Shown: positions 1 through 10,010 of the stretch, one piece after another | How the letters are laid out: every line of letters starts with the position of its first letter | How positions within the stretch are numbered: the first letter of the stretch is position 1 | NCBI GenBank assembly: GCA_963576475.1 | Contig: OY754969.1 | Coordinates: forward strand, 27,813,388 to 27,877,387 | From: Molanna angustata | Lineage: Eukaryota > Arthropoda > Insecta > Trichoptera > Molannidae | Reading direction: 5' to 3' | DNA length: 64,000 nucleotides | Notes under the pieces: model-generated | The model's database searches: none | What the model was told of the DNA's origin: nothing | What the model saw: only the letters and a program-made list of their open reading frames with translations | Position numbers and translations under genes: made by a program

Positions 1-96
1 TCATAGCTGAGGATGGCAACTACACTCAATCACCCGCCGAGTGATCCGCAGATCTTGGGCAGATCAAAGTGATTGAAAATCCTGTAGCGGACTTAA

Positions 97-288
97 CCAA
101 GTCGCTCAACGGCCTTTGGATGTTCTGCCCTCCATATTTCGCATTACGACGAGATTCTGTTCAAAATACTGAAGGATGCACAGCACTACTACACGTGCAA
201 TGGAGTGGTATATTTCAACCGAATCGAAACAGATTTGAGACTGACAACTGAATATAATGAACTAAAAAAAATAAAGAAGATTCTTTAA
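97..288 (+). CDS. unrecognised open frame, C-terminal part only
   Basis: A 63-codon frame runs open from just after a TAA at 94-96 to a TAA at 286-288. It has no ATG near its start. Its composition looks protein-like: an HYDEILFKILKDAQHYYTC stretch, then an acidic and basic tail ending KKIKKIL. I do not recognise the family. It could be the last exon of a gene or the end of a decayed transposon ORF whose start lies left of the window. A different frame over the same bases (69-251) starts with ATG but looks less protein-like. Confidence 0.25.
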   Translation, partial: PSRSTAFGCSALHISHYDEILFKILKDAQHYYTCNGVVYFNRIETDLRLTTEYNELKKIKKIL

Positions 289-1021
289 ATATGACTGATT
301 TATAAATTACATTAAATTATTTTTGTAAACCTATAATTATGTAGGGTATATTATATACTATTTTGTTTTAAAATGTCTCCTTTACACACGAGTTCTTGCA
401 CTCTAGTAAAGGATAATAGTAAGTTTTGGGTCCAACCTGTAATGTTCAGCAAATAAAACGCATATTAAGGTTACCTGGAAAGAAATGAAAATAAATTCGC
501 TTAAAAAGACAATAAATAACTGACTTAAAAATTAATTTTGTTAATAGGTATTTTGTTTTATATTTTCTTTATGTAAAATAGTCGATGTAAAAAGAAGTCG
601 AAGTTTATTAAAATTTATTTCTCACGAATGTAGGTATATCTAGCTGCTTCTCTTGACTAACAACACTAGTTAGTTGGAAGAAATTTCCATTTTAGTTATA
701 AAGTGGCCACTCGTATAGGGTGTAAGAATGTGAGAACTAAATATTTGATTTAGAAAACACAAAAACAAAAAGTTCAGCTCGTTCAGTTGTTTGTTGAACA
801 AAAAGTTCAGCTTGTTGTTCGAAGTATAGTCAGCAAGATATAAGTTCGAAGTATAATCAGCAAGGAATAGCCTAAGAGCCGGATACTGTATCGTCTAATT
901 CACTTTGTATTTTCAAGTAAAAAATAAAAAAGGAATATTTATCCCTAAACACCTGATCCCGATGTCCTCTCGTTGTCCTTTCCCAATGCTTTTTTTGCTA
1001 TGAAATATTTTTTTTTGTGAG
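289..1021. other. AT-rich non-coding DNA
   Basis: No gene is visible. Near 668-690 there is a short 'agttggaagaaattt' match to the 3' tail shared by several SINEs in the window. A short local duplication built on 'aaaaagttcagct' and 'gttcgaagtata' occupies about 765-865. Confidence 0.4.
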
Positions 1022-1378
1022 CGAGCGGTGATGGCCCAGCGGTAAGGTCGTCGCCTCACATATGTGATGTCGACGGTTCGAATCCGGGCGGGGCACGCAA
1101 CTCTGGATTTTTAAAAAATCTATGTGCGGATTTATATCACTAGCTTTGTGTAACCATGATTCAATTTGTCTGCTTCCCCTTTCTAAGGGTTACGAAGGTC
1201 AGATGGCAGTCGCTTCAATGTAATAACCAGACTCGCCAATTCCAGGATCATGGTCAAAGCGTACCCCGATAGAAACGACTGAAAGAAATACTGTTTGCTA
1301 CGAATAAATTTCCTAATGGCAATAAGCCCGCCAGTGTGCAATATATTTGTGTATATTATGAACAAAAAGATAAATAAA
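1022..1378 (+). mobile_element. tRNA-derived SINE, copy 1, with LINE-like 3' tail
   Basis: The 5' part is tRNA-like, with an A box (tggcccagcgg, about 1032-1042) and a perfect B box (ggttcgaatcc, 1075-1085). The body (about 1100-1279) matches the SINE at 8132-8418 closely. After 'cgatagaaacg' it diverges and continues into a different tail: 'cctaatggcaataagcccgcc', then a T-rich stretch and an (ataa)n end. That tail type is also seen at 14713-14803 and 63335-63412. No target-site duplication is obvious. Confidence 0.85.
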
Positions 1379-2140
1379 TAAAAAGCATTTACTTACGTAA
1401 GATATTTTTAAAATCCAACGAATTTTTTTTATTACTTACCATGTCCGGAACACATTTAAGGCCCTTCAGGAATATTCTATGATTATTATAAACATCAATC
1501 TAATTTTTTATATCCATAAAAAAATCTCGTTATGTACGTCGTTTGAATAACGGTACGATCATCAATCATAAAAAAATACTGAAACATTTTCGTTTGGAAT
1601 CAAAATTCTCATTATATAGTGTTATTGCTCAACTATTTTTTTTTCTCTTGGAAATCGGGAAAATAATTCGACTATTATTGTCGTCGGTTTCTGACAACAT
1701 TGTAATAAAGTATCATCACGGGTGTAGAGAGGAAAATTTTTTATACAAAAATGTATCATTATGAATTTATACACCATTGCGTCTATACCGACTTCATATC
1801 TTTACTAAATATGCAATTAACATAGATGAATTATAGGTAAATATCATTCGACGACCTCCTATCAAGTCTGGATATGCAAGACCCAGGCTTGATCGAGAAC
1901 ATAAGCAAGATCAAGACCACTCCGGTCTTGAAAGAAAATAAATTTAAGAGGAGTACTGTTCCTAAGATTTTAGTATAGGGGGCGTGTCTATAAAGAAGTA
2001 AGGGCGTGGCCTAGGTCAAAGGTGTGTGAGTGGCGTCCCACATATACTACGTACCTATAAGTGCACGCAATATACAGAAACAGCCAGTGCCGTCCGGTAA
2101 AATATTGTAACTACACTGTGGAGGTAGGTACAGCAGATAT
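1379..2140. other. AT-rich non-coding DNA
   Basis: No gene or clear repeat is recognised. A 73-codon open frame at 1543-1764 has low-complexity AT-driven composition and no recognisable motif, so it is not annotated as a gene. Confidence 0.4.
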
Positions 2141-2160
2141 TCAAACTGTCGATTTGTCGA

Positions 2161-3397
2161 TGTGTTTGTATAATTGATAAATATGTAAAAATAGTTGCAT
2201 GTTACACATGAGATTAAACTGTCGATTGCAATTATACAATATTTTCAATAATGTATTTGTATAATTTTTATATATTTTCTATTACCTAAACAATAGTATG
2301 AATCATTGAAAAATATGTAAAAATAATTGCATGTAACACATGATATCCAACTTTTGTAGGCAATAGTATGTGTAATTGAAAAATATGTAAAACTAGTTGC
2401 ATGTAACACATGATATCCAACTGTCGATGGCAATACTATGTATCAATGAAAAATATGTAAAAATTGTTGCATGTCACACATGATATCCAACTGTCGATGG
2501 CAATAGTATGTGTAATTGAAAAATATGTAAAACTAGTTTCATATAACACATGAGATCCACCTGTCGATGGCAATAGTATGTATAATTGAAAAATATGTAT
2601 AACTAGTTACATGTAACACATGAGATCCAATTGTTGATGGCAATAGAATGCATAATTGAAAAATATGTATAACTAGTTGCATGTAACACATGAGATCCAA
2701 CTGCCTATGGCAATAGTATGCATAATTGAAAAATATTTATAACTAGTTGCATGTAACACATGAGATCCAATTGTCGATGGCAATAGTATGTATAATTGAA
2801 AAATATGTATAAATAGTTGCATGTAACACATGATATCCAACTGACGATGGCAATAGTATGTATCATTGAAAAATATGTGAAATTAGTTACATGAAACACA
2901 TGATATCCAACTGCCGATGGCTATAGTATGTGTAATTGAAATATATGTAAAACTTGTTGCATGTAACACATGAGATCCAACTGTCGATGGCAATAGTATG
3001 TATAATTGAAAAATATGTATAACTAGTTGCATGTAACACATGAGAACCAATTTTTGATGGAAATAGTATGCATAATTGAAAAATGTCGATGGCAATAGTA
3101 TGAATCATTGAACAATATGTAAAACTAGTTGCATGTAACACATGACATCCAACTGTTGATGAAAATAGTATGTATCATTGAAAAATATATGAAACTAGTT
3201 GCATGTAACACATGATATCCAACTGTCGATAGCAATAGTATGTATCATTGTAAAATATGGAAAACTAGTTGCATGTAACACATGAGATCCAACTGCCTAT
3301 GACAATAGTATTCATAATTGAAAAATATTTATAAATAGTTGCATGTAACACATGAGTTCCAACTGTCGATGGCAATAGTATGCATAATTGAAAAATG
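2161..3397 (-). repeat. 70-bp minisatellite array, left arm (about 17-18 units)
   Basis: Tandem copies of a 70-bp unit containing 'gttgcatgtaacacatga', 'tccaactgtcgatggcaat' and 'aattgaaaaatatgta'. The units are imperfect and there is a small rearrangement near 3085. This array is in reverse orientation to the one at 3958-6225. Short open frames run across it because 70 bp is not a multiple of three and the unit lacks stops in some frames. They repeat the same words in shifting frames and are not genes. Confidence 0.92.
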
Positions 3398-3957
3398 TCA
3401 AAAAATATCTTATAATAAATATTAATTTATGTTTAAGTGTGTATAGTTTGGTACCAATTCTTCAATTATATATGAAAATATCGATATTTCCCCACATAAT
3501 ATTATTTATTTTCCTATTTATTTTAAACATTTTTCACACATAACGTAATAAGTACACAACAGCGAGCCTATTGTCATATGGCAATTCTTCCAACCAACCA
3601 TATCCATTTTGTGAAGTAAATTGTGTCTATGAAACGTACCAATTTATGTGAATAAAATACTTATTTATTATTCAATGCATATTTGTAGAATCATATAAAA
3701 TAAAAAAAACAGTAAAAAGACGGATGGGAGAAGAGAGGATAAGGATATGATAAGGAGATCATCTTCTTGCTGTCTTCCTTAGAAAACATGAACATGTAAA
3801 TAAAATAAAATTGAGATCACCCTTTTCAAAGTTAACTTCACAAATTAAACTTTTAATCAATTTTTCACTATCATAGTTTATAATAATTTAATTGACATTA
3901 AAATGAAATACCGTGTCTTCATAATTAAAAACAAATGTGTGATATATTTTGAAGGCA
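3398..3957. other. spacer between the opposed arrays
   Basis: The first 75 bases ('cttataataaatattaattt', then 'tatagtttggtac') resemble 6795-6865 and 62998-63070 in the same orientation, so they belong to the element family. The rest is AT-rich. At about 3560-3595 there is a reverse-strand match to the common SINE tail ('catatggcaattcttccaac'), which suggests an old nested SINE fragment. No coding sequence is seen. Confidence 0.5.
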
Positions 3958-6225
3958 CATAACATTTGTTGCCATCGACAGTTGTGTGTCATGTGTTAGA
4001 TGCAACTATTTATAAATATTTTTCAATTATACATACTATCGCCATCAACAATTGGATCTCATGTACTACATGCAACTAGATATACATATTTTTCAATTTA
4101 ACATTTTATTGCCATTGAAATTTGCATCTAGTTATACCTACATATTTATCAATTATACATAATATTGGCATCGACAGTTGGATGTCGTGTGTTACATGCA
4201 ACTAGTTTGACATATTGCTCAATGATACATACAATTGCCATCGACAGTTGGATATCATGAGTTACATGCAACTAGTTTTACATATTTTTCAATTACACAT
4301 ACTATTGCCATCGACAGTTGGATATCATGTGTTACATGCAACTAGTTTTACATATTTTTAAATTACACATACTATTGCCATCAACAGTTTGATATCATGT
4401 GTTACATGCAACTAGTTTTACATATTTTTCAATGATACATACAATTGCCATCGACAGTTGGATCTCATGTGTTACATGGAACTAATTTTCTATATTTTTC
4501 AATGATACATACTATTGCCATCGACAGTTGTATATCATGTGTTACATGCAACTTGTTTTACATATTTTTCAATTACACATACTATTGCCTACAACAGTTG
4601 GATATCATGTGTTACATGCAATTATTTTTACATATTTTTCAATGATTCATACTATTGCCATCGACAGTTGGATCTCATGTGTTACATGCAACTAGTTTTA
4701 CATATATTTCAATTACACATACTATAGCCATCGATAGTTGGATATCATGTGTTTCATGTAACTAATTTCACATATTTTTCAATGATACATACTATTGCCA
4801 TCGTCAGTTGGATATCATGTGTTACATGCAACTATTTATACATATTTTTCAATTATACATACAATTGCCATCAACAGTTGGATATCATGTGTTACATGCA
4901 ATTAGTTTTACATATTTTTCAATTACACGTAGGTACTATAGCCATCGGCAGTTGGAAATCATGTGTTACATGCAACTAGTTTTACATTTTTTTCAATTAC
5001 ACATACTATTGCCTAAAACAGTTGGATATCATGTGTTACATGCAACTATTTTTACATAGTTTTCAATGATTCATACTATTGCCATCGACAGTTGGATCTC
5101 ATGTGTTACATGCAACTAGTTTTACATATATTTCAATGATATATACTATTGCCATCGACAGTTGGATATCATGTGTTACATGCAACTAGTTTTACATATT
5201 TTTCAATTACACATACTATTGCCATCAACAGTTTGATATCATGTGTTACATGCAACTAGTTTTACATATTTTTCAATGATACATACAATTGCCATCGACA
5301 GTTGGATTTCATGTGTTACATGGAACTAATTTTCTATATTTTTCAATGATACATACTATTGCCATCGACAGTTGTATATCATGTGTTACATGCAACTTGT
5401 TTTACATATTTTTCGATTAGACATACTATTGCCTACAACAGTTGGATATCATGTGTTACATGCAATTATTTTTACATATTTTTCAATGATTCATACTATT
5501 ACCATCGACTGTTGGATATCATGTGTTACATGCAACTAGTTTTACATAATTTTCAATGGTACATACTATTGCCATCGATAGTTGGATATCATGTGTTACA
5601 TGCAACTACTTTTACATATTTTTCAATTACACATACTATTTCCTACAACAGTTGGATATCATGTGTTACATGCAACTATTTTTACATATTTTTCAATGAT
5701 TCATACTATTGCCATCGAAAGTTGGATCTCATGTGTTACATGCAACTAGTTTTACATATATTTCAATTACACATACTATAGCTTTCGACAGTTGGATATC
5801 ATGTGTTTCATGTAACTAATTTCACATATTTTTCAATGATACATACTATTGCCATCGTCAGTTGGATATCATGTGTTACATGCAACTATTTATACATATT
5901 TTTCAATTATACATACAATTGCCATCAACAGTTGGATATCATGTGTTACATGCAATTAGTTTTACATATTTTTCAATTACACGTAGGTACTATAGCCATC
6001 GGCAGTTGGAAATCATGTGTTACATGCAACTAGTTTTACATATTTTTCAATTACACTTACAATTGCCATCAACAGTTGGATATCATGTGTTACATGCAAT
6101 TAGTTTAACATATTTTTCAATTACACGTAGGTACTATAGCCATCGGCAGTTGGAAATCATGTGTTACATGCAACTAGTTTTACATTTTTTTCAATTACAC
6201 ATACTATTGCCTAAAACAGTTGGAT
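3958..6225 (+). repeat. 70-bp minisatellite array, right arm (about 32 units)
   Basis: Tandem 70-bp units; 5159-5228 is a clean one. Each unit includes 'catgtgttacatgcaactag', so every unit carries the hairpin-plus-CTAG that forms the element's 3' end. Longer-range repetition is visible. About 240 bases at 4740-4980 recur at 5794-6034 (offset 1054), and about 180 bases from 4381 recur from 5224 (offset 843). Some units carry a 4-base insertion ('cacgtaggtact'). Open frames across the array are repeat artefacts. Confidence 0.93.
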
Positions 6226-6232
6226 ATGGATA

Positions 6233-6282
6233 TGGCGACTTGGCCGGCGAGCCAAGTCGCCATTTATCGCCGTTATCGGCGA
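6233..6282. repeat. GC-rich double hairpin inside the element
   Basis: Arms tggcgacttggc (6233-6244) and gccaagtcgcca (6251-6262) are perfectly complementary around a 6-base loop. A second small stem, tcgccg with cggcga around a TTAT loop, follows at 6267-6282. Both are far more GC-rich than the flanking DNA. The short relative at 62678 lacks them. Confidence 0.8.
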
Positions 6283-6906
6283 CAGCGCTAGAGGACGGAC
6301 GTCACATTTTTAATAATGGATCTGTGAACTCATAGTCACGATTTCATAAAAGAATATATAAATGGCTTACGAGTGTGTCCCTGTTTATGGCAAACTAAAT
6401 CAAATCAGTATAAAAACAAGGCAAATCGGCTTTTTTTATTAAAACATTTTTTATGATAAATTTATGTGTTTAACTGCCTGTATTTCTAAAGTTTTTTATA
6501 ATATCGAAAAAAGCCGAAACACCCCAACTAGATTATTTAATTTGCTATAAAAATATTGATATTGTAATAGTAAATCTCAATTTTTTTTAACAATTTTTAT
6601 AAAAATTTAATTTTTTGACGACATCGCTTCATACAAATTGTATGGCAGTCGCCTACACACAATATCTAAGAAGACTTAATCAAAAACATACATATATACC
6701 ATTATGCTGTTTTCATATTCTGGGTAGGAAAAAAAAGACTGATCTCCATACTACCCTATCTTGACATACATACCAACATGTGTTGTATAGAAACAAAATA
6801 TCTTAAAATATTAAATAATTTGGATTTATGGGTTTATAGTTTGGTACTTATTCTTCAACTATACATCGCTATCGACAGTTGGATCTCATGTGTTACATGC
6901 AACTAG

Positions 6907-7254
6907 TAAAGTAGAACACTGCAGACTGGTTTGGGTTTTACCTTCTACCAGGTATCTCACTGTAGCAGTCAAACGTTCATGAGGAGAAATAGCTTCTCGC
7001 ATTGTAGTGTTTTGTATCATAGGTGTTAGTAAAGACAATAAATCGTTGTACAATTCTTCAGACATTCTCAGATAATTTCTGTAATCGAGTGACTCTGCTG
7101 ACAATTCTCGAATTGTATGCGATAACGCTTGTCATTTCTTAATCCAACTTTTAACCCAAACTCTCGGGCGTTTTACTTTTTTTTCTAAATTTCGTGGTAT
7201 GCTATAATACCTACCAAGATAACAAGAAGCTTCAGACTCCGAACAAGACATGTT
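6907..7254 (-). pseudogene. truncated PIF/Harbinger transposase (HARBI1-like nuclease), N-terminal part
   Basis: Read leftward from an ATG at 7252-7254, the frame gives a basic KRPRVWVKSWIKK segment, an in-frame TGA at 7132-7134, then YRNYLRMSEELYNDLLSLLT and AISPHERLTATVRYL. This order matches the N-terminal region of HARBI1-like nucleases, where a [WR]-rich box is followed by NYLRM and then by HERL.ATLR.L. The DDE catalytic part is missing, because the frame ends abruptly at the Helitron-like element's CTAG terminus at 6906. One stop plus truncation make it a pseudogene. The upstream end (7255-7378) carries the Harbinger terminus. Confidence 0.82.
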
Positions 7255-7378
7255 AACCTCAATTCGACTATGATAATATATGACTGTTTCACTCGCTAGT
7301 CGATCAGCACCAACGAGCCGCAAGTAAAACCGACGTTCTTATAAACCGCGGTATTGACTCGTACGTCGATCACCCACT
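7255..7378 (-). mobile_element. 5' non-coding end of the Harbinger remnant
   Basis: The stretch 'ataaaccgcggtattgactc' followed by 'gatcacccact' nearly matches the right end of the MITE at 9632-9791 ('ccgcggtataggctcgtacg', then 'gatcacccact'). It is therefore the terminal inverted repeat of the parent transposon, lying next to the transposase start as expected. Confidence 0.7.
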
Positions 7379-8114
7379 AGAAAGACACAGGTGCTGTAGA
7401 AGCACATTTCCGTGTATCCCTTCGTTGCCATTATCCCCTCACCGATGTGTTTGAGAATTGTCATTTGGAAAGTTTGTCGCAATAATTTTGGGTGACTTTA
7501 AGTGACAATTGAAAAAAGTTCAGTACAAGTTTGAAGATCACCGCGTGTGGATGTATCAACCAGTGCACAGAAGAGAAACAATTATAGTGAACCAGCCAAA
7601 TAAGAGAAGCATCGGTGAGATCGTTTATATTATACAGTCCACTACCCAACAACATAAATTCCCATCACCTAATGGTTTTTACAGGTGTTTTGGCTCAATC
7701 TGTGAAGCAATATGGAATAATAAGATGGGGAGGATCATATTATCATAAATTCATTACATGTTATTCAATGAAAGATTATTTTACGAAAGCCATTACTGAT
7801 TTTCGGAATTTTAAGTCCCAAAATTTCATATTTTATACAAAAGAAATGCAATCTAGCACATATCTAAAGAATATTTAATTGATTAAATTCACCCCATATA
7901 TAACATAAGTACTGACCCTCGCACAAGTGGAAGGAATAAAAATCCCCAAAAAAATACGTGTTTTTGCCAAAATCATTTTTAATAAATTCTTGGTAACGTT
8001 GAAAGAATATCTTGTAACATGTGAATTTTTATTTTTATTTTGTTCATTAACATTTATTTTGTTCATTTATTTTGTTCATTAAGTTTTTATGATTTTTTTT
8101 ATATATTTTTATTT
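7379..8114. other. non-coding or unrecognised DNA
   Basis: Two overlapping open frames (7509-7748 and 7615-7878, plus strand) of 79 and 87 codons have no motif I recognise. They could be fragments of an old element. Nothing else is evident. Confidence 0.3.
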
Positions 8115-8435
8115 ACATATTTTCTTAAGATGGAGCGGTGATAGCCCAGCGGTAAGGTCGTCGCCTCACATGCGTGAGGTCGACGGTTCGAATCCGGGCG
8201 GGGCACGCACCTCTGGATTTTTTAAAAAAAAATCTATGTGCGGATTTATATCACTAGCTATGTAGCCATGATCCAATTTGTCTGGTTCCCCTTTCTAAGG
8301 GTTACGAAGGTCAGATGGCAGTCGTTTCAATGTAATAACCAGACTCGCCAATTCCAGGATCATGGTTAAAGCGTACCCCGATAGAAACGGGACAAAAGCG
8401 CTAAGGGGAAAGAAGAAGACATATTTTCTTAAGAT
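8115..8435 (+). mobile_element. tRNA-derived SINE, copy 2, with perfect 17-bp target duplication
   Basis: The SINE occupies 8132-8418 and is flanked by identical acatattttcttaagat at 8115-8131 and 8419-8435. The A box is at about 8142-8152 and the perfect B box (ggttcgaatcc) at 8185-8195. The body is shared with the copy at 1022. Its 3' end is 'gctaaggggaaagaagaag', unlike copy 1, and resembles the gaagaag ends of the RTE-like LINEs here (for example 14045-14062). The exact duplication shows insertion by target-primed reverse transcription and a fairly recent date. Confidence 0.95.
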
Positions 8436-9119
8436 ATTTTTTGAGTTTATATCAATGTTCCTTGTAACCTAGGTTAAAATTTCAATAGTTAGTTTTAGTT
8501 AGTTTGTATGTGTTGTGAAATGTGACTCACTTCAAAATACAAGTTGATTCATATTATTCATATATAAATATGTATTCATCATTATAATATAATCTGTAAA
8601 TATTGTGATATTGTGTATTATTTTTTTTAAATAAATAAACCAAAGGTGTAACATTTTAGTTTTACAATTATATTTAAGAATTCTGTTATGTTGTCTATAA
8701 TTTGCCGCAATATTTATGTAGAGTCACGGAGGTATAATGAAGTGAATAAAATGATAACAGTAGGTATGAATAAAATATGCAATATTGCCACTGCGATTAT
8801 TATAACATGAAAGTTTGCGTGTGCGATAATAATATACCCCTATATCTTATGTAACATCTACATGGTTTTACATATGGTATGGTATGTATGATATAAACTT
8901 ACACAAATATGTATAAAAAATAAATATTTCGTTTTATTATGTTGATAGTTTGTGTATGAAAAAAAAAACATTATGGATAATAATATTATAATTCATTCGA
9001 TGTGTATAACTGTACGGATCAATACGATGAATACGAACAGAGAAAAAGCCTGAAAAAGTTTCCGTTATATTAAAGATTTTTATTCGTTCATAAATCATAA
9101 AAATTATCATTATTATGAG
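8436..9119. other. AT-rich non-coding DNA
   Basis: No coding sequence or recognised repeat. A few Met-initiated frames at the right edge are read-through of the LINE remnant that follows. Confidence 0.4.
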
Positions 9120-10010
9120 CCCGTGTTTGTCCACTACAGGACATAGGCCTCTCATCTCCTTCTCCACTCTTCCAGCTCCTGTGTGACTCCAATCAACTGT
9201 GATCCAACAAACCTTTTGATGTCGTCCATCCAACTGTTAGCTGGCCGCCCTTGTGGTGACTTGTAGCGTCTCTGTCTCCACTCCAGCAGTCTTTCCGTCC
9301 ATCCTTTATCTTGCTGTGTCCTACCCATCTCCACATTTGCATCTCTCAACCACATCGGTTACTTTTGTCTGAAAGCGTACCCAGTCATTCCTCTTCCTGT
9401 CTTCAAGTTTAATGGCCAACATTATCGGTTCCATTTTCGTCAAGGTCGTAGTTTTCACGCCATAAATAAATACTGGCAGAACACACTACTCAAACACCCT
9501 GGACTTCAGGGAATTCGGTATGGAGCTACGAAAAGTTGAGTTTCCCAAAGGCTGCCAATGCGAGACTTATTTTTCTTTCTATTTCGATGGTTTTTGATTA
9601 TATCTGCCTAGAGTCATCTTATAAGTCTTAAGGCCCTGATCTACGAGCGAGTAAAACCGCGGTCTTATGGCTCGTCAATAAAGCTCGCCGGTGTATCATT
9701 GCAATACCGCGGTTTTGTGAGTTGACGAGGCTGGCTCGTGGCTCGTCAACTCACAAAACCGCGGTATAGGCTCGTACGGCGATCACCCACTTAAGGTGTA
9801 TATAGTGGTCAACCTCTTCTACTTGATTGCTTGTGTCCAAGATTGTCATTTTTTGTTTTCTTGATACTAATTTTTAAACCGATTGAGGGAGCCTTTCAGT
9901 TGGTTAATTATTTCCACCATTTCATCGACGTCCTCCGAGATTAACACAATGTCACCGGTGAATCGCAAGTTAGGACCTATAACGCTAAATATAGTTACTG
10001 AAAACATGAT
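9120..10010 (-). pseudogene. decayed RTE-like LINE, RT to 3' end, split by a MITE
   Basis: Read leftward, 10010-9870 gives a degraded RT active-site block (LRFTGDIVLISEDVDEM, where families have FADD) and a following NQLKGSLN segment. After the MITE at 9632-9791, 9630-9370 gives AWAAFGKL- and YGVKT-like pieces in shifted frames. Then 9355-9152 gives the C-terminal LEWRQRRYKSPQGRPANSWM and the end ELEEWRRR. The 3' end includes 'gacataggcctctcatctcc' (reverse strand), the end typical of this LINE group. Several stops and frameshifts; non-functional. Confidence 0.75.
9629..9794. mobile_element. Harbinger-type MITE
   Basis: A 160-bp element (9632-9791) is flanked by TAA on both sides, the 3-bp duplication type of PIF/Harbinger. 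Ends are GGCCCTGATC and the inverse GATCACCCACT. Inside lies a perfect palindrome with 26-bp arms (9704-9729 and 9742-9767). The right end matches the end of the HARBI1-like remnant at 7255-7378. It is inserted inside the LINE remnant at 9120-10010. Confidence 0.85.

Larger units (their letters stand above)
2141..6906 (+). mobile_element. Helitron-like non-autonomous element carrying opposed 70-bp minisatellite arrays
   Basis: The proposed element begins TCAAACTGTCGATT and ends CTAG (6903-6906) followed by T. Its relative at 62678-63117 begins TCCAACTGTCGATT and also ends CTAG followed by T. A 5' TC and a 3' CTAG with no target duplication are the known hallmarks of Helitrons. A small hairpin (catgt-gtt-acatg) lies just 5' of the terminal CTAG. 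Inside, in order, are a minus-oriented minisatellite, a spacer of about 560 bp, a plus-oriented minisatellite, a GC-rich hairpin, and a 3' region (about 6430-6906) shared with the short relative. It carries no Rep/helicase coding sequence. It sits against a Harbinger remnant at its right end, so it is the younger insertion. A foldback-type DNA element is the alternative. Confidence 0.55.

Noticed and set aside
1075..1085. A true tRNA gene, here or at other perfect B boxes (8185, 38525, 46172)
   Set aside because: The flanking sequences do not close an acceptor stem, and each head continues into a SINE body shared by other copies.
2245..3141. Minus-strand frames of similar composition
   Set aside because: Same artefact in the opposite array.
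4445..6335. Series of Met-initiated frames up to 157 codons with repeated YFSITHTIA- and CYMQL-type words
   Set aside because: They follow the 70-bp minisatellite. The same words appear in changing frames because the unit is not a multiple of three. No start context, domain or codon bias supports a protein.
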